This document shows positions 1-8,179 of a stretch of DNA of 55,239 bases, piece by piece. Source of the stretch: Sulfurimonas sp. GTDB taxonomy: Bacteria; Campylobacterota; Campylobacteria; Campylobacterales; Sulfurimonadaceae. The stretch spans positions 1-55,239 of the forward strand of contig VMSZ01000055.1 of the NCBI GenBank assembly GCA_013791885.1, read 5' to 3'. How positions within the stretch are numbered: position 1 is the first letter of the stretch; the number at the start of each line of letters is the position of its first letter. The notes under the pieces are model-generated. The model saw nothing but the letters and a program-made list of their open reading frames with translations, searched no databases and was not told the origin of the DNA. A program made the translations under genes and the position numbers.

Positions 1-1494
1 ATTCGACTAAATAATAATGAACATAGAGCTATTGTTAAAGTAAATTCTTTAAGAGAAAAAAGATTTAGAAAATTATGTATATTTTCTCATTTTGATTCAA
101 AGCAAACAATAGAAGCTTATGTTGTTGCTATGCTTAAATCATTGTATCAACTTGGTTTTGACATTATTTTTGTAAGCACATCGCATAAAATAACAACGCA
201 GCAACTTCATAAAATAGATAAGTATCTCTTAATGAGTATTGTCAGACAGAATAAAGGCTATGATTTTATATCTTGGAAAACAGGGCTCAGTTTTGTAGAA
301 GATTATAAAAATTATGAAATGATTTTGCATATTAATGATAGTATTTTTTTCCCGTTAGTAAATCCCAAAAAAATGTTTGACACTATGAAAGCTAAAAAAT
401 TAGACTGTTGGGGATTGACAGACAGTTTTAAACAAACTTATCATTTAGAGAGTTTTTTTTGGGTTGTACATCAGAGACTATTAAAAAGTCAAGTATATGA
501 AAATTTTTGGAATGAATGTCAAATACTCAGTGATAAAAGTGAAATCATACAAAAATATGAGATGGGCTTTGTTCCTTACTTTGTAAAATATGGATTCAAG
601 TGCTCGGCATATATTCCGCTTCAAACAATTTTACAAAAAATAAATTTGTTAGATTCTAAAAATGGTGCAGAAAATTTAGAACACAAACGAAGTTTCAACC
701 TTTTCTGGGATCTGATAATCAAAGATTTTAAAGCTCCTTTTATCAAAAAAAAGATTTTAATAAAATCGCATACTGAATATAACCCTACAACATTTTCATA
801 TAAAGAAGTTCTACAGCGGTACACACCATATAATGTTCGTTTAATTGAACGATTTTTACAAAGAGAAGAGAGTGCAAATCAATACGACATAGAACAAAAA
901 AGTCATGAGTTTTTTGCTAATATGGAGGCTTTTGCAGCCGTATTACAGATGCTTCAGAGGGAAAATAATTTAGTACTTTATGGTTTTGGAGAAGTTGGGT
1001 ATTTTATTTATAGTAATTTAGAGAGTAATATTGTTAAAATTGTTGATAGAAACTATATCTCTTTGAGCAGTAGATATCAAAAGATTGAGAAGTTTTGTTC
1101 TATTAAGAAAATTAAAAATTCAGAGATGATAGTTATAGCTGCTTTGGGTAGAGAAAAGTCAATAATCCAAGCTTTGCAGAATGAAAAGATAGATAATGGT
1201 AATGCAATCTTGATTGGTGATTTCTTACCTTGTGATGCTTTGAAATTTGCAAATAATATTACAAAACTTTTTTACAACATAGATGCATTGTACAGGCTTT
1301 GTGTAGAGAATAAATATAATTTCTCTTTTTGTAGTTCGAATCAAAATTTAAATAAATTAATAAAAAACTACTTGAAAATGCATCGTACACAAGAGATAGA
1401 AGTTTGTTTAATTCAAGACACGTATCAAATATATTTTTTATTATTTTATGCAGATAAACAAGTTCATCGTATTAATTTTACTTTCATTGCGTGA
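1..1494 (+). CDS. Rhamnan synthesis F-like glycan protein, 5' truncated by window edge
   Basis: The reading frame is open from base 1 through the first ATG at 130, so the gene starts outside the window and 130 is probably not its start. The visible protein begins around KLCIFSHFD and continues with LHINDSIFFP and WGLTDS, features I associate with the RgpF/rhamnan synthesis F family, which act as glycosyltransferase-like enzymes in surface polysaccharide assembly. After about residue 270 (counted from 130) a second part begins with LYGFGEVGYFIY, a glycine-rich Rossmann-like start, so the protein is probably multidomain. It is strongly AT-rich and faces the opposite way from the cluster to its right. 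Family fair, substrate unknown. Confidence 0.6.
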   Translation: MRLNNNEHRAIVKVNSLREKRFRKLCIFSHFDSKQTIEAYVVAMLKSLYQLGFDIIFVSTSHKITTQQLHKIDKYLLMSIVRQNKGYDFISWKTGLSFVEDYKNYEMILHINDSIFFPLVNPKKMFDTMKAKKLDCWGLTDSFKQTYHLESFFWVVHQRLLKSQVYENFWNECQILSDKSEIIQKYEMGFVPYFVKYGFKCSAYIPLQTILQKINLLDSKNGAENLEHKRSFNLFWDLIIKDFKAPFIKKKILIKSHTEYNPTTFSYKEVLQRYTPYNVRLIERFLQREESANQYDIEQKSHEFFANMEAFAAVLQMLQRENNLVLYGFGEVGYFIYSNLESNIVKIVDRNYISLSSRYQKIEKFCSIKKIKNSEMIVIAALGREKSIIQALQNEKIDNGNAILIGDFLPCDALKFANNITKLFYNIDALYRLCVENKYNFSFCSSNQNLNKLIKNYLKMHRTQEIEVCLIQDTYQIYFLLFYADKQVHRINFTFIA

Positions 1495-1509
1495 AACACT
1501 TATACGAAC

Positions 1510-2403
1510 TTACACATCTAGTTCTTTAAATAAATCAATAATAAATGGCTTTTTTATTTTAATTTCTTGTAGCATTGCATCTTTGTTAAATTGTGAATAA
1601 GTTTTAAAAAACTCAAAAATGACTTCGTCTTGTTGTAAATATCCATTCATGGTTAAATAGGTTGTAAACTCTTCTTTAAATTGTAAATTTAAATTTTTAT
1701 GTGTGCTGGGATATATAGGAGCAATAATAGATTTACTGTCTAGATATGTCTCGCTTAAAAGGGATTCTTCTATAGTTGGCATTTTAAGAAGAGTAAAAAC
1801 TTGATTGGCAATATGGTCAAATATAATTCCTTTTGGATGATTGAAAATATTAAAAAGTTTAATTTTTGTATAGTTGTGAAGGATATAATTGCTAATTTTT
1901 GTTTCTAAAAGATTTTCACGCCACGACAAACTATCAATAGACTCGTTTCTTATCGTTAAAGTTATAGGCTGAGAATAAAAGTTTTGATCTTGAATTAAAT
2001 CGCTAATTTGTTGTTGCGATAACCCTTTTACATATCCCAACATAATATTGTAGTCGTGTACTAAAGATAAAATTGATTTTGTTCCATGATAAGTATCTAG
2101 TTCAGGAAAATAAGCATTAAAATATGTGTAAGGAAAAGCTATCGATAGAGAGTTTATTTTTCGGTAAGCTTTTAATGAAGCAGTACGTAACGAAGGAATA
2201 TGATAAGAATTTGAGACTATTTGGTGCAAAAGTAAGTCTGCTTCTTTAAAAATAGCTTCTGCTAAATGAACTTCTTCTTCAAGAATAGTTTGAATAGGTT
2301 TTAAATCTTTATAATTGTATGTGTTGGCAAAGACTTCATTTTTAAGTAGAGTCTGCATGAGAGCTTTTGCTTGGCAGTTTCCATATATCGAAAAACTTTT
2401 CAT
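1510..2403 (-). CDS. WcbI-like polysaccharide biosynthesis protein
   Basis: A 297-residue protein opening with SIYGNCQA; the GNCQ motif near the N-terminus is the hallmark of the WcbI family of capsule enzymes, which bind coenzyme A and are thought to act in acyl modification of capsular sugars. It lies 3 bases after the tagF-like gene and is probably co-transcribed with it, making it the last gene of the minus-strand glycan block. The sequence around the start reads AGAGGTAGAGAATG, giving a usable ribosome site. It converges with the plus-strand rhamnan-type gene, with only 15 bases between the stops. Base composition is AT-rich, suggesting an exchangeable glycan segment. Exact reaction unknown. 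Confidence 0.6.
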   Translation of the reverse strand: MKSFSIYGNCQAKALMQTLLKNEVFANTYNYKDLKPIQTILEEEVHLAEAIFKEADLLLHQIVSNSYHIPSLRTASLKAYRKINSLSIAFPYTYFNAYFPELDTYHGTKSILSLVHDYNIMLGYVKGLSQQQISDLIQDQNFYSQPITLTIRNESIDSLSWRENLLETKISNYILHNYTKIKLFNIFNHPKGIIFDHIANQVFTLLKMPTIEESLLSETYLDSKSIIAPIYPSTHKNLNLQFKEEFTTYLTMNGYLQQDEVIFEFFKTYSQFNKDAMLQEIKIKKPFIIDLFKELDV

Positions 2404-2406
2404 TCT

Positions 2407-3852
2407 CTACCTCTTAATTATTGATTGTAGTACACGTGTGCTGATTTTTTGTGAAGCATCGGCATCGGCATAAAAAAAAAGTTTTGACTTCAGTTTCTCT
2501 CTTTGTACGTCAAAACTATCTGCACCTATTATTATAATCTCTTGAAGTGCTTGATGCAACTCTTCTTGGTTCATTGCATGGTAGCCGGGAGTAAACGTCT
2601 CATAATCATACAAAAACCCCTGCATATTTGCTTCGTATTCCTCTTTGTCATAATCAAAAAAGATGATGGGGCGGTTTAAAAGCAAAAAGTCAAAATAGAC
2701 CGAAGAGTAGTCGGTGATGAGAATATCGGTATATTTTAGCAGAGGGTAAACATCGCCTTGCGTGGAGTGAAAAAGGATATTGGAGTAACTTGCTTCTTGT
2801 TTATAAAGCTCTTGTACAAAGTGATGTAGCTTGAGGATGAGTGTTGTGTTGTTCTTTTGTAGTTCTGCGTTTAGTTCTTCAAAATCCAGAGGAATTTTTG
2901 CAGCCTTACTTGACTCTCTGTGCGTTGGCATGTAGAGAGCGATTTTATGCTCACTGCCAAAGTTTTTCTTTGCAAAGGTATAGATTGTTTCATCACAAAA
3001 AAGCAGGTCATATTTATCATGTGTCTCTTTCATGAAAATATCATTTCTTGGGTAGCCGAAATTTTTGTATTCTTTTGCTTGTATGACATGTGAGAGAGTT
3101 GTCTCGTTTACAAAATCACTTGTTGAGATGAGATAGTCATACGAAACAGTGGTGAGTTTGTTGAGGCGTTTAAGCGGTATGCCGTGCCACATTTGTAAGC
3201 TCTTTTGCTTTGGACTGAGCAGGTTAATCTCTTGTGTGAGATTGGCTTGGTCTTGCACGGTAAACTTAGCTTGTGCCATAAGCCAATAAGCTTGAGTGCT
3301 TTGAAGATGCGCTACCGGCATATCAAGAGTTTTAAGTTCTTTGTATTGCTCTATATTGTCGGTGAGCATACAAACATCTAAGCCTTCTTTGAAACAGTGT
3401 GTAAAAAGTGCTTTGTTGTTAGTGGTGATGGAGCTTTTGGAGATAAAAACTATTTTGTTGCGTTTAAAGCCAATCAAATCTAAAAGTGTGGCGGCAATTT
3501 TTAAAAAACTTTGTTTGCGTTTTTTACTTCGCTCTTGCACAAGGGAATTTTTAATCTCTTGCGCGGTTAAAAAATTGTACGCACCAGCTAATATCTCTAC
3601 CTTAACAAGCTTGTTTTGCGGAAGTTTTTTACTGAAATCTTCGTAAATAGCGTTGCCGTGGTTTTGTGAAAGGATAAGAATGAAGTCATATTCCTCAGTT
3701 ATTTGAGAGGGTTTTACAATTCTCTGGCCTTCTTGAAAATTATCAACAAATCCGAGAAAGGTAAAATCATATTGCTCTTGCAGTTCTGTGGCAAACATCG
3801 TCGTTTTTGGAGTGTGAGGAGCGATATAGATTTTTTTGCCCTTAAACTCCAA
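2407..3852 (-). CDS. CDP-glycerol glycerophosphotransferase-like protein (TagB/TagF family)
   Basis: The 481-residue protein has the C-terminal landmarks of the CDP-glycerol:poly(glycerophosphate) glycerophosphotransferase family: WHGIPLKRL, GYPRND, YMPTHRES and ILITDYSSVYFDF. In Gram-positives these enzymes transfer glycerol phosphate from CDP-glycerol in teichoic acid synthesis; in Gram-negatives relatives decorate capsules or LPS. It overlaps the cytidylyltransferase gene by 11 bases, and that enzyme would make its CDP-glycerol donor. The start is TTG at 3852, with a GGAG about nine bases upstream inside the previous gene. Residues 1-130 form a variable N-terminal part. The acceptor is not predictable. 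Confidence 0.8.
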   Translation of the reverse strand: MEFKGKKIYIAPHTPKTTMFATELQEQYDFTFLGFVDNFQEGQRIVKPSQITEEYDFILILSQNHGNAIYEDFSKKLPQNKLVKVEILAGAYNFLTAQEIKNSLVQERSKKRKQSFLKIAATLLDLIGFKRNKIVFISKSSITTNNKALFTHCFKEGLDVCMLTDNIEQYKELKTLDMPVAHLQSTQAYWLMAQAKFTVQDQANLTQEINLLSPKQKSLQMWHGIPLKRLNKLTTVSYDYLISTSDFVNETTLSHVIQAKEYKNFGYPRNDIFMKETHDKYDLLFCDETIYTFAKKNFGSEHKIALYMPTHRESSKAAKIPLDFEELNAELQKNNTTLILKLHHFVQELYKQEASYSNILFHSTQGDVYPLLKYTDILITDYSSVYFDFLLLNRPIIFFDYDKEEYEANMQGFLYDYETFTPGYHAMNQEELHQALQEIIIIGADSFDVQREKLKSKLFFYADADASQKISTRVLQSIIKR

Positions 3853-4267
3853 AACCGGCTCCGTGTTCTTTTAAAAAATCATTGAGCGCAATTTTGAGTT
3901 CCGTTGTTGAGACATCTTCTGTGCGTGGTAAGTAGAGTACTTCACAGTGAGATTTTAGAAAGTCAAATTTCCCTTCCCAGTCACTTCCCATAGCAAAAAT
4001 ATTAATGTCGTGCTTGAGAATATCTTCTATTTTTTGTTCCCAATTTTCTTCGGCAATCACTGCGTTTACACACTTGATATTGCGCACGATTTCTACCCTT
4101 TGCTCATAGGGAATCAATGTTTTTTTCCCTTTTGCAGCGTTAAAAGCATCAGTAGAAACAGCGACTATGAGTTCATCACCAAGCTCAGAGAGCCGGTTTA
4201 AAAGATTAAGATGTCCAATATGAAACATATCAAAAGTTCCATAGGTGATGACTCTTTTTTTCTTCAT
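3842..4267 (-). CDS. tagD: Glycerol-3-phosphate cytidylyltransferase (TagD-like)
   Basis: A 141-residue nucleotidyltransferase, about the usual length for the family. It has the cytidylyltransferase signature TYGTFDMFHIGH (HxGH) near the N-terminus and a late motif RTEDVSTTEL corresponding to the RxxxxSTT nucleotide-binding motif. It should make CDP-glycerol from CTP and glycerol 3-phosphate. The frame extends upstream to an ATG at 4282, but 4267 has AAAGAG at a better distance and gives the normal N-terminus MKKKRVITYGTF. It is coupled to the tagF-like gene, so the pair probably adds glycerol phosphate to a surface glycan. A different CDP-alcohol product cannot be excluded. Confidence 0.8.
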   Translation of the reverse strand: MKKKRVITYGTFDMFHIGHLNLLNRLSELGDELIVAVSTDAFNAAKGKKTLIPYEQRVEIVRNIKCVNAVIAEENWEQKIEDILKHDINIFAMGSDWEGKFDFLKSHCEVLYLPRTEDVSTTELKIALNDFLKEHGAGFGV

Positions 4268-4282
4268 TATTTGCTCTTTCAT

Positions 4283-5473
4283 TTAGTATAAAAACCCAAA
4301 CATCCAAAGAGGAATCTTATTTGTACTGCCGATTTCCAGTCCATCTATGGCGAGGTAAGAATTTGGAATATCTTTTATTTGCTCGAAGGTTTTTGAACTT
4401 CCGCCTATCTCAAAAGTATAGGTATCATCAACGATAAAATCACCTTTGGCAGGATAGTGCAGTGTATGTTCAAAGCCTACTTGATTGGCAAAAAATTGCT
4501 CTCGTAAGCTTCCTATCTCTCTGCCCTCACAATAAGAAAAACTCAGATTTGTATTGTGTAAATAGAGTTTTTCGGGTTTTGTTAAAATTCCGTCTCCTTT
4601 GGCTTTTGACTTGACTGTTTTTATGATAGAACCAGCTTCCAGATAGTGCAAATAACTATAGAGCGTGTTACGATTTATCTCTATTTTTGTTGCGAGTTTT
4701 GAGATGTTAAGTTCATAGGGCTTCGCGCTGCAAAGTATTGAAACAAGCTTTTTGAGTTTGAAAATATTTTTTGGTTCAATGTTGAAAACATAAGGCAAAT
4801 CTGTTTCTATCACTAAGTTAATTATTTCGGCAAGCTTGTGCGAATAGGTTTTGAGGTTCTCTTTATAAAAAGGGTAATATCCGTACTCAAGATATTTTTG
4901 CCAAAATTCATAGGGCTTTATCTCTTGAGTTAAGGAAAATGCTATGTTTACATGATTGTTCAAAAGTTCTTGAAGTGAGTAAAATGCTAATTTTTTTCCC
5001 GTTTCGAGTTCGCAAAATTCTCTAAAACTCATTCCATTTACCGTGTACAAAACCGCTCTTCTGCTTAAATCGGCTTTGCTATGAGAGAGTCTTAGAGCAG
5101 AGGAACCCGAAAAAATGACCTGTAAATCAAAACTGTCATAGATAGATTTGAGCTCTTTTTCAAAACTTTCATATTTATGAATTTCATCAATCACTAAAAG
5201 TTTGCCTCCTTGTTTGGCAAACTCTTTCGCAATAGCGTAAAGAGAATGTTCTGCAACTTCGACATGGTCGGCACTAAAATAGAGTTTTTTTTCAAACGCT
5301 AAGGGATGTTCTTTAAGATACTGCAGTAAAAAAGTGGTCTTTCCACATCCGCGAGGACCGATAATCCCGATAAGTTTATCATTCATATCCAGCGTAGTGT
5401 GCATGGAACGCTTATAGGTAGCTGTTGTTAATGTAAGGATAGAAAGAAAATTGTTTCTTAGGTTATCAATCAT
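4283..5473 (-). CDS. AAA ATPase of the AAA_14/DUF4143 type
   Basis: Residues near the N-terminus carry a Walker A motif (GPRGCGKTT) and a Walker B motif (LLVIDEIH), followed by a sensor-like FSGSSALRL. The C-terminal half has the winged-helix and nuclease-like layout typical of the abundant AAA_14 plus DUF4143 proteins. Their function is poorly defined; they are often mobile or associated with toxin/defence regions. An upstream TTG at 5503 is in frame, but the ATG at 5473 with AAGAAG upstream is more likely. It interrupts an otherwise purely glycan operon between pseI and tagD and contains no AAACGCA word, which together suggest a later insertion. No role in glycan synthesis is apparent. Confidence 0.75.
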   Translation of the reverse strand: MIDNLRNNFLSILTLTTATYKRSMHTTLDMNDKLIGIIGPRGCGKTTFLLQYLKEHPLAFEKKLYFSADHVEVAEHSLYAIAKEFAKQGGKLLVIDEIHKYESFEKELKSIYDSFDLQVIFSGSSALRLSHSKADLSRRAVLYTVNGMSFREFCELETGKKLAFYSLQELLNNHVNIAFSLTQEIKPYEFWQKYLEYGYYPFYKENLKTYSHKLAEIINLVIETDLPYVFNIEPKNIFKLKKLVSILCSAKPYELNISKLATKIEINRNTLYSYLHYLEAGSIIKTVKSKAKGDGILTKPEKLYLHNTNLSFSYCEGREIGSLREQFFANQVGFEHTLHYPAKGDFIVDDTYTFEIGGSSKTFEQIKDIPNSYLAIDGLEIGSTNKIPLWMFGFLY

Positions 5474-5531
5474 AATGCTTCTTTTGTTTACTCTGTTAAG
5501 CAATTCTAGTTTTATTTTGCTTAATTTAATA

Positions 5532-6572
5532 TTATATTTTTATATCGTTCATGCGCAGCGGCGAGGCAAACTCTAAATCGCGAGCAGCTTTTTTACCCAA
5601 AATGTCATTGAGGTATTTAGGATGCAAACCATTACTCGGACGCACGCTTTTTACATTTTCTTCAGTAAAAATCTCCCCTTTTTTTATTGGCTTGCTTACA
5701 TAAAGACTTCTGCAAAAACGGCGGTTATGGAGTTTTTTTTCACTCATGGTGTAATCCACTCTACCTAACATTTTTTCTGTGTCACGTACTGCCTGAACCA
5801 TCTGTGAAAACTCTGCCGTATCAAGAGAAAAAGCTTGGTCGGCACTTGGGATGGATTTGTCTAGAATGAAGTGTTTTTCTATTACGCGTGCACCTAAGCT
5901 CACTGCAACAACGGGTGCGATTACTCCCAGTGTATGGTCGGAAAATCCGCTTATTACGCCAAAAGTTTCAGACAAATTAGCAATCATTTTGAGATTTGCA
6001 TCTTCAAGCGGTGCAGGGTAGGCTGAGGTGCATTGAAGCAAAATAATGTCGTTGTTTCCCTCAGACCTGCAGATATCGACTGCGTTTTGTATCTCGTCTA
6101 TGGTTGCCACGCCGGTGGAGATTATCATCGGTTTGCCTTTACTCGCCGCGAAGCGAATAAGGGCATAATCGGTGATTTCAAAGGAGGCAATCTTGTAAGC
6201 CGGAGGGTTAAAAGTTTCCAGTAAATCGACAGCAGTTTTGTCAAAAGGGCTTGAGAAACATAGAATGCCTTCCTCTTTTGCTACACGAAAAAGTTCCTCA
6301 TGCCACTCCCACGGCGTGTAAGCTTCCTCGTAAAGTTCATAAAGGTTCTTGTCATCCCAAAGCTCTGTACCTTTAATGATAAACTCTTCATTCTTGGAAT
6401 TTAGCGTTATGGTGTCAGCGCGGTATGTTTGAAGTTTGATGGCGTCTGCACCCGCTTTTTTTGCCGCTCTTATTGTCTCTATTGCGTTTTGAAGACTTCC
6501 GTTATGGTTGGCTGAGAGTTCGGCAATAATAAAGGTGCCGTCTTGTCCAAAGTCAAAATTACCAATTCTCAT
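5532..6572 (-). CDS. pseI: Pseudaminic acid synthase PseI (NeuB family)
   Basis: A 346-residue NeuB-family enzyme that condenses phosphoenolpyruvate with 2,4-diacetamido-2,4,6-trideoxy-L-altrose to give pseudaminic acid in the cytoplasm. Visible landmarks are FIIAELSANHNG at the N-terminus, DAIKLQTY, GFSDHTLG, IEKHF and a C-terminal SAF/antifreeze-like domain (about residues 285-346) beginning near RRFCRSLYV. Length is normal for PseI. It lies one base after the HAD gene stop. The choice of PseI over NeuB or LegI rests on the companions pseB, pseC, pseF and pseG in the same operon. Confidence 0.92.
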   Translation of the reverse strand: MRIGNFDFGQDGTFIIAELSANHNGSLQNAIETIRAAKKAGADAIKLQTYRADTITLNSKNEEFIIKGTELWDDKNLYELYEEAYTPWEWHEELFRVAKEEGILCFSSPFDKTAVDLLETFNPPAYKIASFEITDYALIRFAASKGKPMIISTGVATIDEIQNAVDICRSEGNNDIILLQCTSAYPAPLEDANLKMIANLSETFGVISGFSDHTLGVIAPVVAVSLGARVIEKHFILDKSIPSADQAFSLDTAEFSQMVQAVRDTEKMLGRVDYTMSEKKLHNRRFCRSLYVSKPIKKGEIFTEENVKSVRPSNGLHPKYLNDILGKKAARDLEFASPLRMNDIKI

Positions 6573-6573
6573 A

Positions 6574-7251
6574 CTACTTCACTTTCAATAAATTTTTTAA
6601 TTCCAAGAGACTTTGTATCTCTGCGTGCGCATGAAATTCTTGCGGTTTTTGAGCGTCTTGAAACATCCCTTGGCATATACGAACAGTTTGAAAACCAAGT
6701 TGTTTAATACCCACAAAATCTTTGTTGATATTATCGGCAATATAGACGATTTCACTAAACGCAGTATTTTCAAGTTTTGCAATTTTAAGAAAACAATAGC
6801 TTGACGGTTTGGCGTGTATTTTACCATATCTGTGGGTGATAAAGCTTTTGCTGATAAATTTTTCAAGCCCCAAAGCTTTGATTTTATTGGCCTGGACAAT
6901 TTTGTTTCCGTCAGTCACAAGGTAAAGCGGAATATTTTGTTTTTTAAAGTAGTCCAGAATTTCTATAGACTCTTTTGGAAGAGCAACATTTGGCGCGTGA
7001 AGCCTATAGAGTGAGATGGCCTTTTTGACTGCGTTTTTTGTATGAATTCCAAAGTGTTCGAACGTGTTGTTAAAAACGCTGCCCCGTCCATGAAGCTCAA
7101 GCTCTTGGAGCATTTTTGCATATAAAAGTTCACCCTCAAGCTTGTGATTAAGAGCAAAGAAATCACTGACTGCCCGAAATCCGCTATGTACATAATCTAT
7201 CTCACTGTACAGCGTATCATCCAAATCAAATACAATTGTCTTAACTCTCAA
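6574..7251 (-). CDS. HAD-superfamily phosphatase in the pse cluster
   Basis: A 225-residue HAD hydrolase with motif I VFDLDDTLY (nucleophile and acid Asp), motif II around LVTDGN, the Lys near HAKPS and motif IV around YIADNINKD. The cap is alpha-helical, as in subfamily IA. Its start is TTG at 7251, with AGGA about nine bases upstream, overlapping the ATP-grasp gene by 11 bases. Such HAD enzymes paired with ATP-grasp ligases occur in sialic-acid-like sugar clusters, so a phosphorylated intermediate or activated acid may be its substrate. The substrate cannot be read from sequence. Confidence 0.75.
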   Translation of the reverse strand: MRVKTIVFDLDDTLYSEIDYVHSGFRAVSDFFALNHKLEGELLYAKMLQELELHGRGSVFNNTFEHFGIHTKNAVKKAISLYRLHAPNVALPKESIEILDYFKKQNIPLYLVTDGNKIVQANKIKALGLEKFISKSFITHRYGKIHAKPSSYCFLKIAKLENTAFSEIVYIADNINKDFVGIKQLGFQTVRICQGMFQDAQKPQEFHAHAEIQSLLELKNLLKVK

Positions 7252-8179
7252 AATAGCTGTCCTGCTGAGAACGTACCTGAGTGAGGCGTTTGTTTGAGAG
7301 CTTGACGTCTATTGCCTGATTGTTGGATTCTTGGAAAAACCAGTAGAAACTCTCCAGTCCCGCTTCATAACTAAGGCTTGAAGCTCCGCCAAAACGGGCA
7401 TTACACTCTATAAGAAAATAGCTGTCCTCTTGTTTTATAACCTGAGTGACGCTATGTCCTTGTATCTTGTATTTTTCTACAAAAGCTTCTACTTTTTTTT
7501 GCAGAATCTCATCTTTGACAATGGTTGTCACTTTGGATTCTCCGCCAATGACTACATCTCTTGAGCGAACAATGGCGGCTTTGCATCTGTTTGATGCATC
7601 AACATAGGCATCTATGCTGTATTCTTTACCTTGAATATAGGGTTGAAAGATGGGTTCTACAAGAGATTTTGCCCACTCTTTAGCCTGCGTTTTGTCGACA
7701 TTTATGGCTATTTTATCTGCCCCTGAACCATAGCGTTCTTTGACTACAAAATGCTGCGTTTGTATCGCATCAATATTTTCAGAAGTAAAAATCGTCCACT
7801 CTCTTTCACCCTCTTCGTAAAACTTGAGTTTGTCAAAGCAAAACGCAACAGCTTTATGTTCAGCGCTAAAGAGATGAATATTTTTTTCGAGAAGCTGCGT
7901 TTTATACTTTGAAAAGAAGAAGACATCTTCGTCACGGGTGGGGATAATATAGCCTATATTTTTTTGCAGACAATAGTCAATGCAAGCTTCAATTGTGAGG
8001 TTTTGAAGTCGTGGCATATGCCAAAAAAAGTCTGTAAAATAAGCTCCGAGGGCATGCGCATCGGCGTCTGCACCAATAATCTGCATACCAGCATCAAACT
8101 TTTCTTTTGCTGCTTGTACCCGTTGGATAAGCGAAGTTTTTGAAGCAATGCTTGTAATGAGAATATTTTTGCTCATCAC
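7241..8179 (-). CDS. ATP-grasp ligase in the pse cluster
   Basis: A 312-residue protein with a preATP-grasp Rossmann-like start (ILITSIASKTSLIQRV), an ATP-grasp core (FVVKERYGSGADKI, FQPYIQGKEYSIDAYV) and the metal-binding end motif FLIECNARFGG. It resembles the carbamoyl-phosphate-synthase-like/PylC-like branch. ATP-grasp enzymes join a carboxylate to an amine through an acyl-phosphate. It sits directly between pseG and pseI, where an N-acyl group has to be added to the 4-amino sugar, and overlaps both neighbours. It may add an unusual acyl or aminoacyl substituent to the nonulosonic acid; this is inference from position. Confidence 0.75.
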   Translation of the reverse strand: MMSKNILITSIASKTSLIQRVQAAKEKFDAGMQIIGADADAHALGAYFTDFFWHMPRLQNLTIEACIDYCLQKNIGYIIPTRDEDVFFFSKYKTQLLEKNIHLFSAEHKAVAFCFDKLKFYEEGEREWTIFTSENIDAIQTQHFVVKERYGSGADKIAINVDKTQAKEWAKSLVEPIFQPYIQGKEYSIDAYVDASNRCKAAIVRSRDVVIGGESKVTTIVKDEILQKKVEAFVEKYKIQGHSVTQVIKQEDSYFLIECNARFGGASSLSYEAGLESFYWFFQESNNQAIDVKLSNKRLTQVRSQQDSYFES

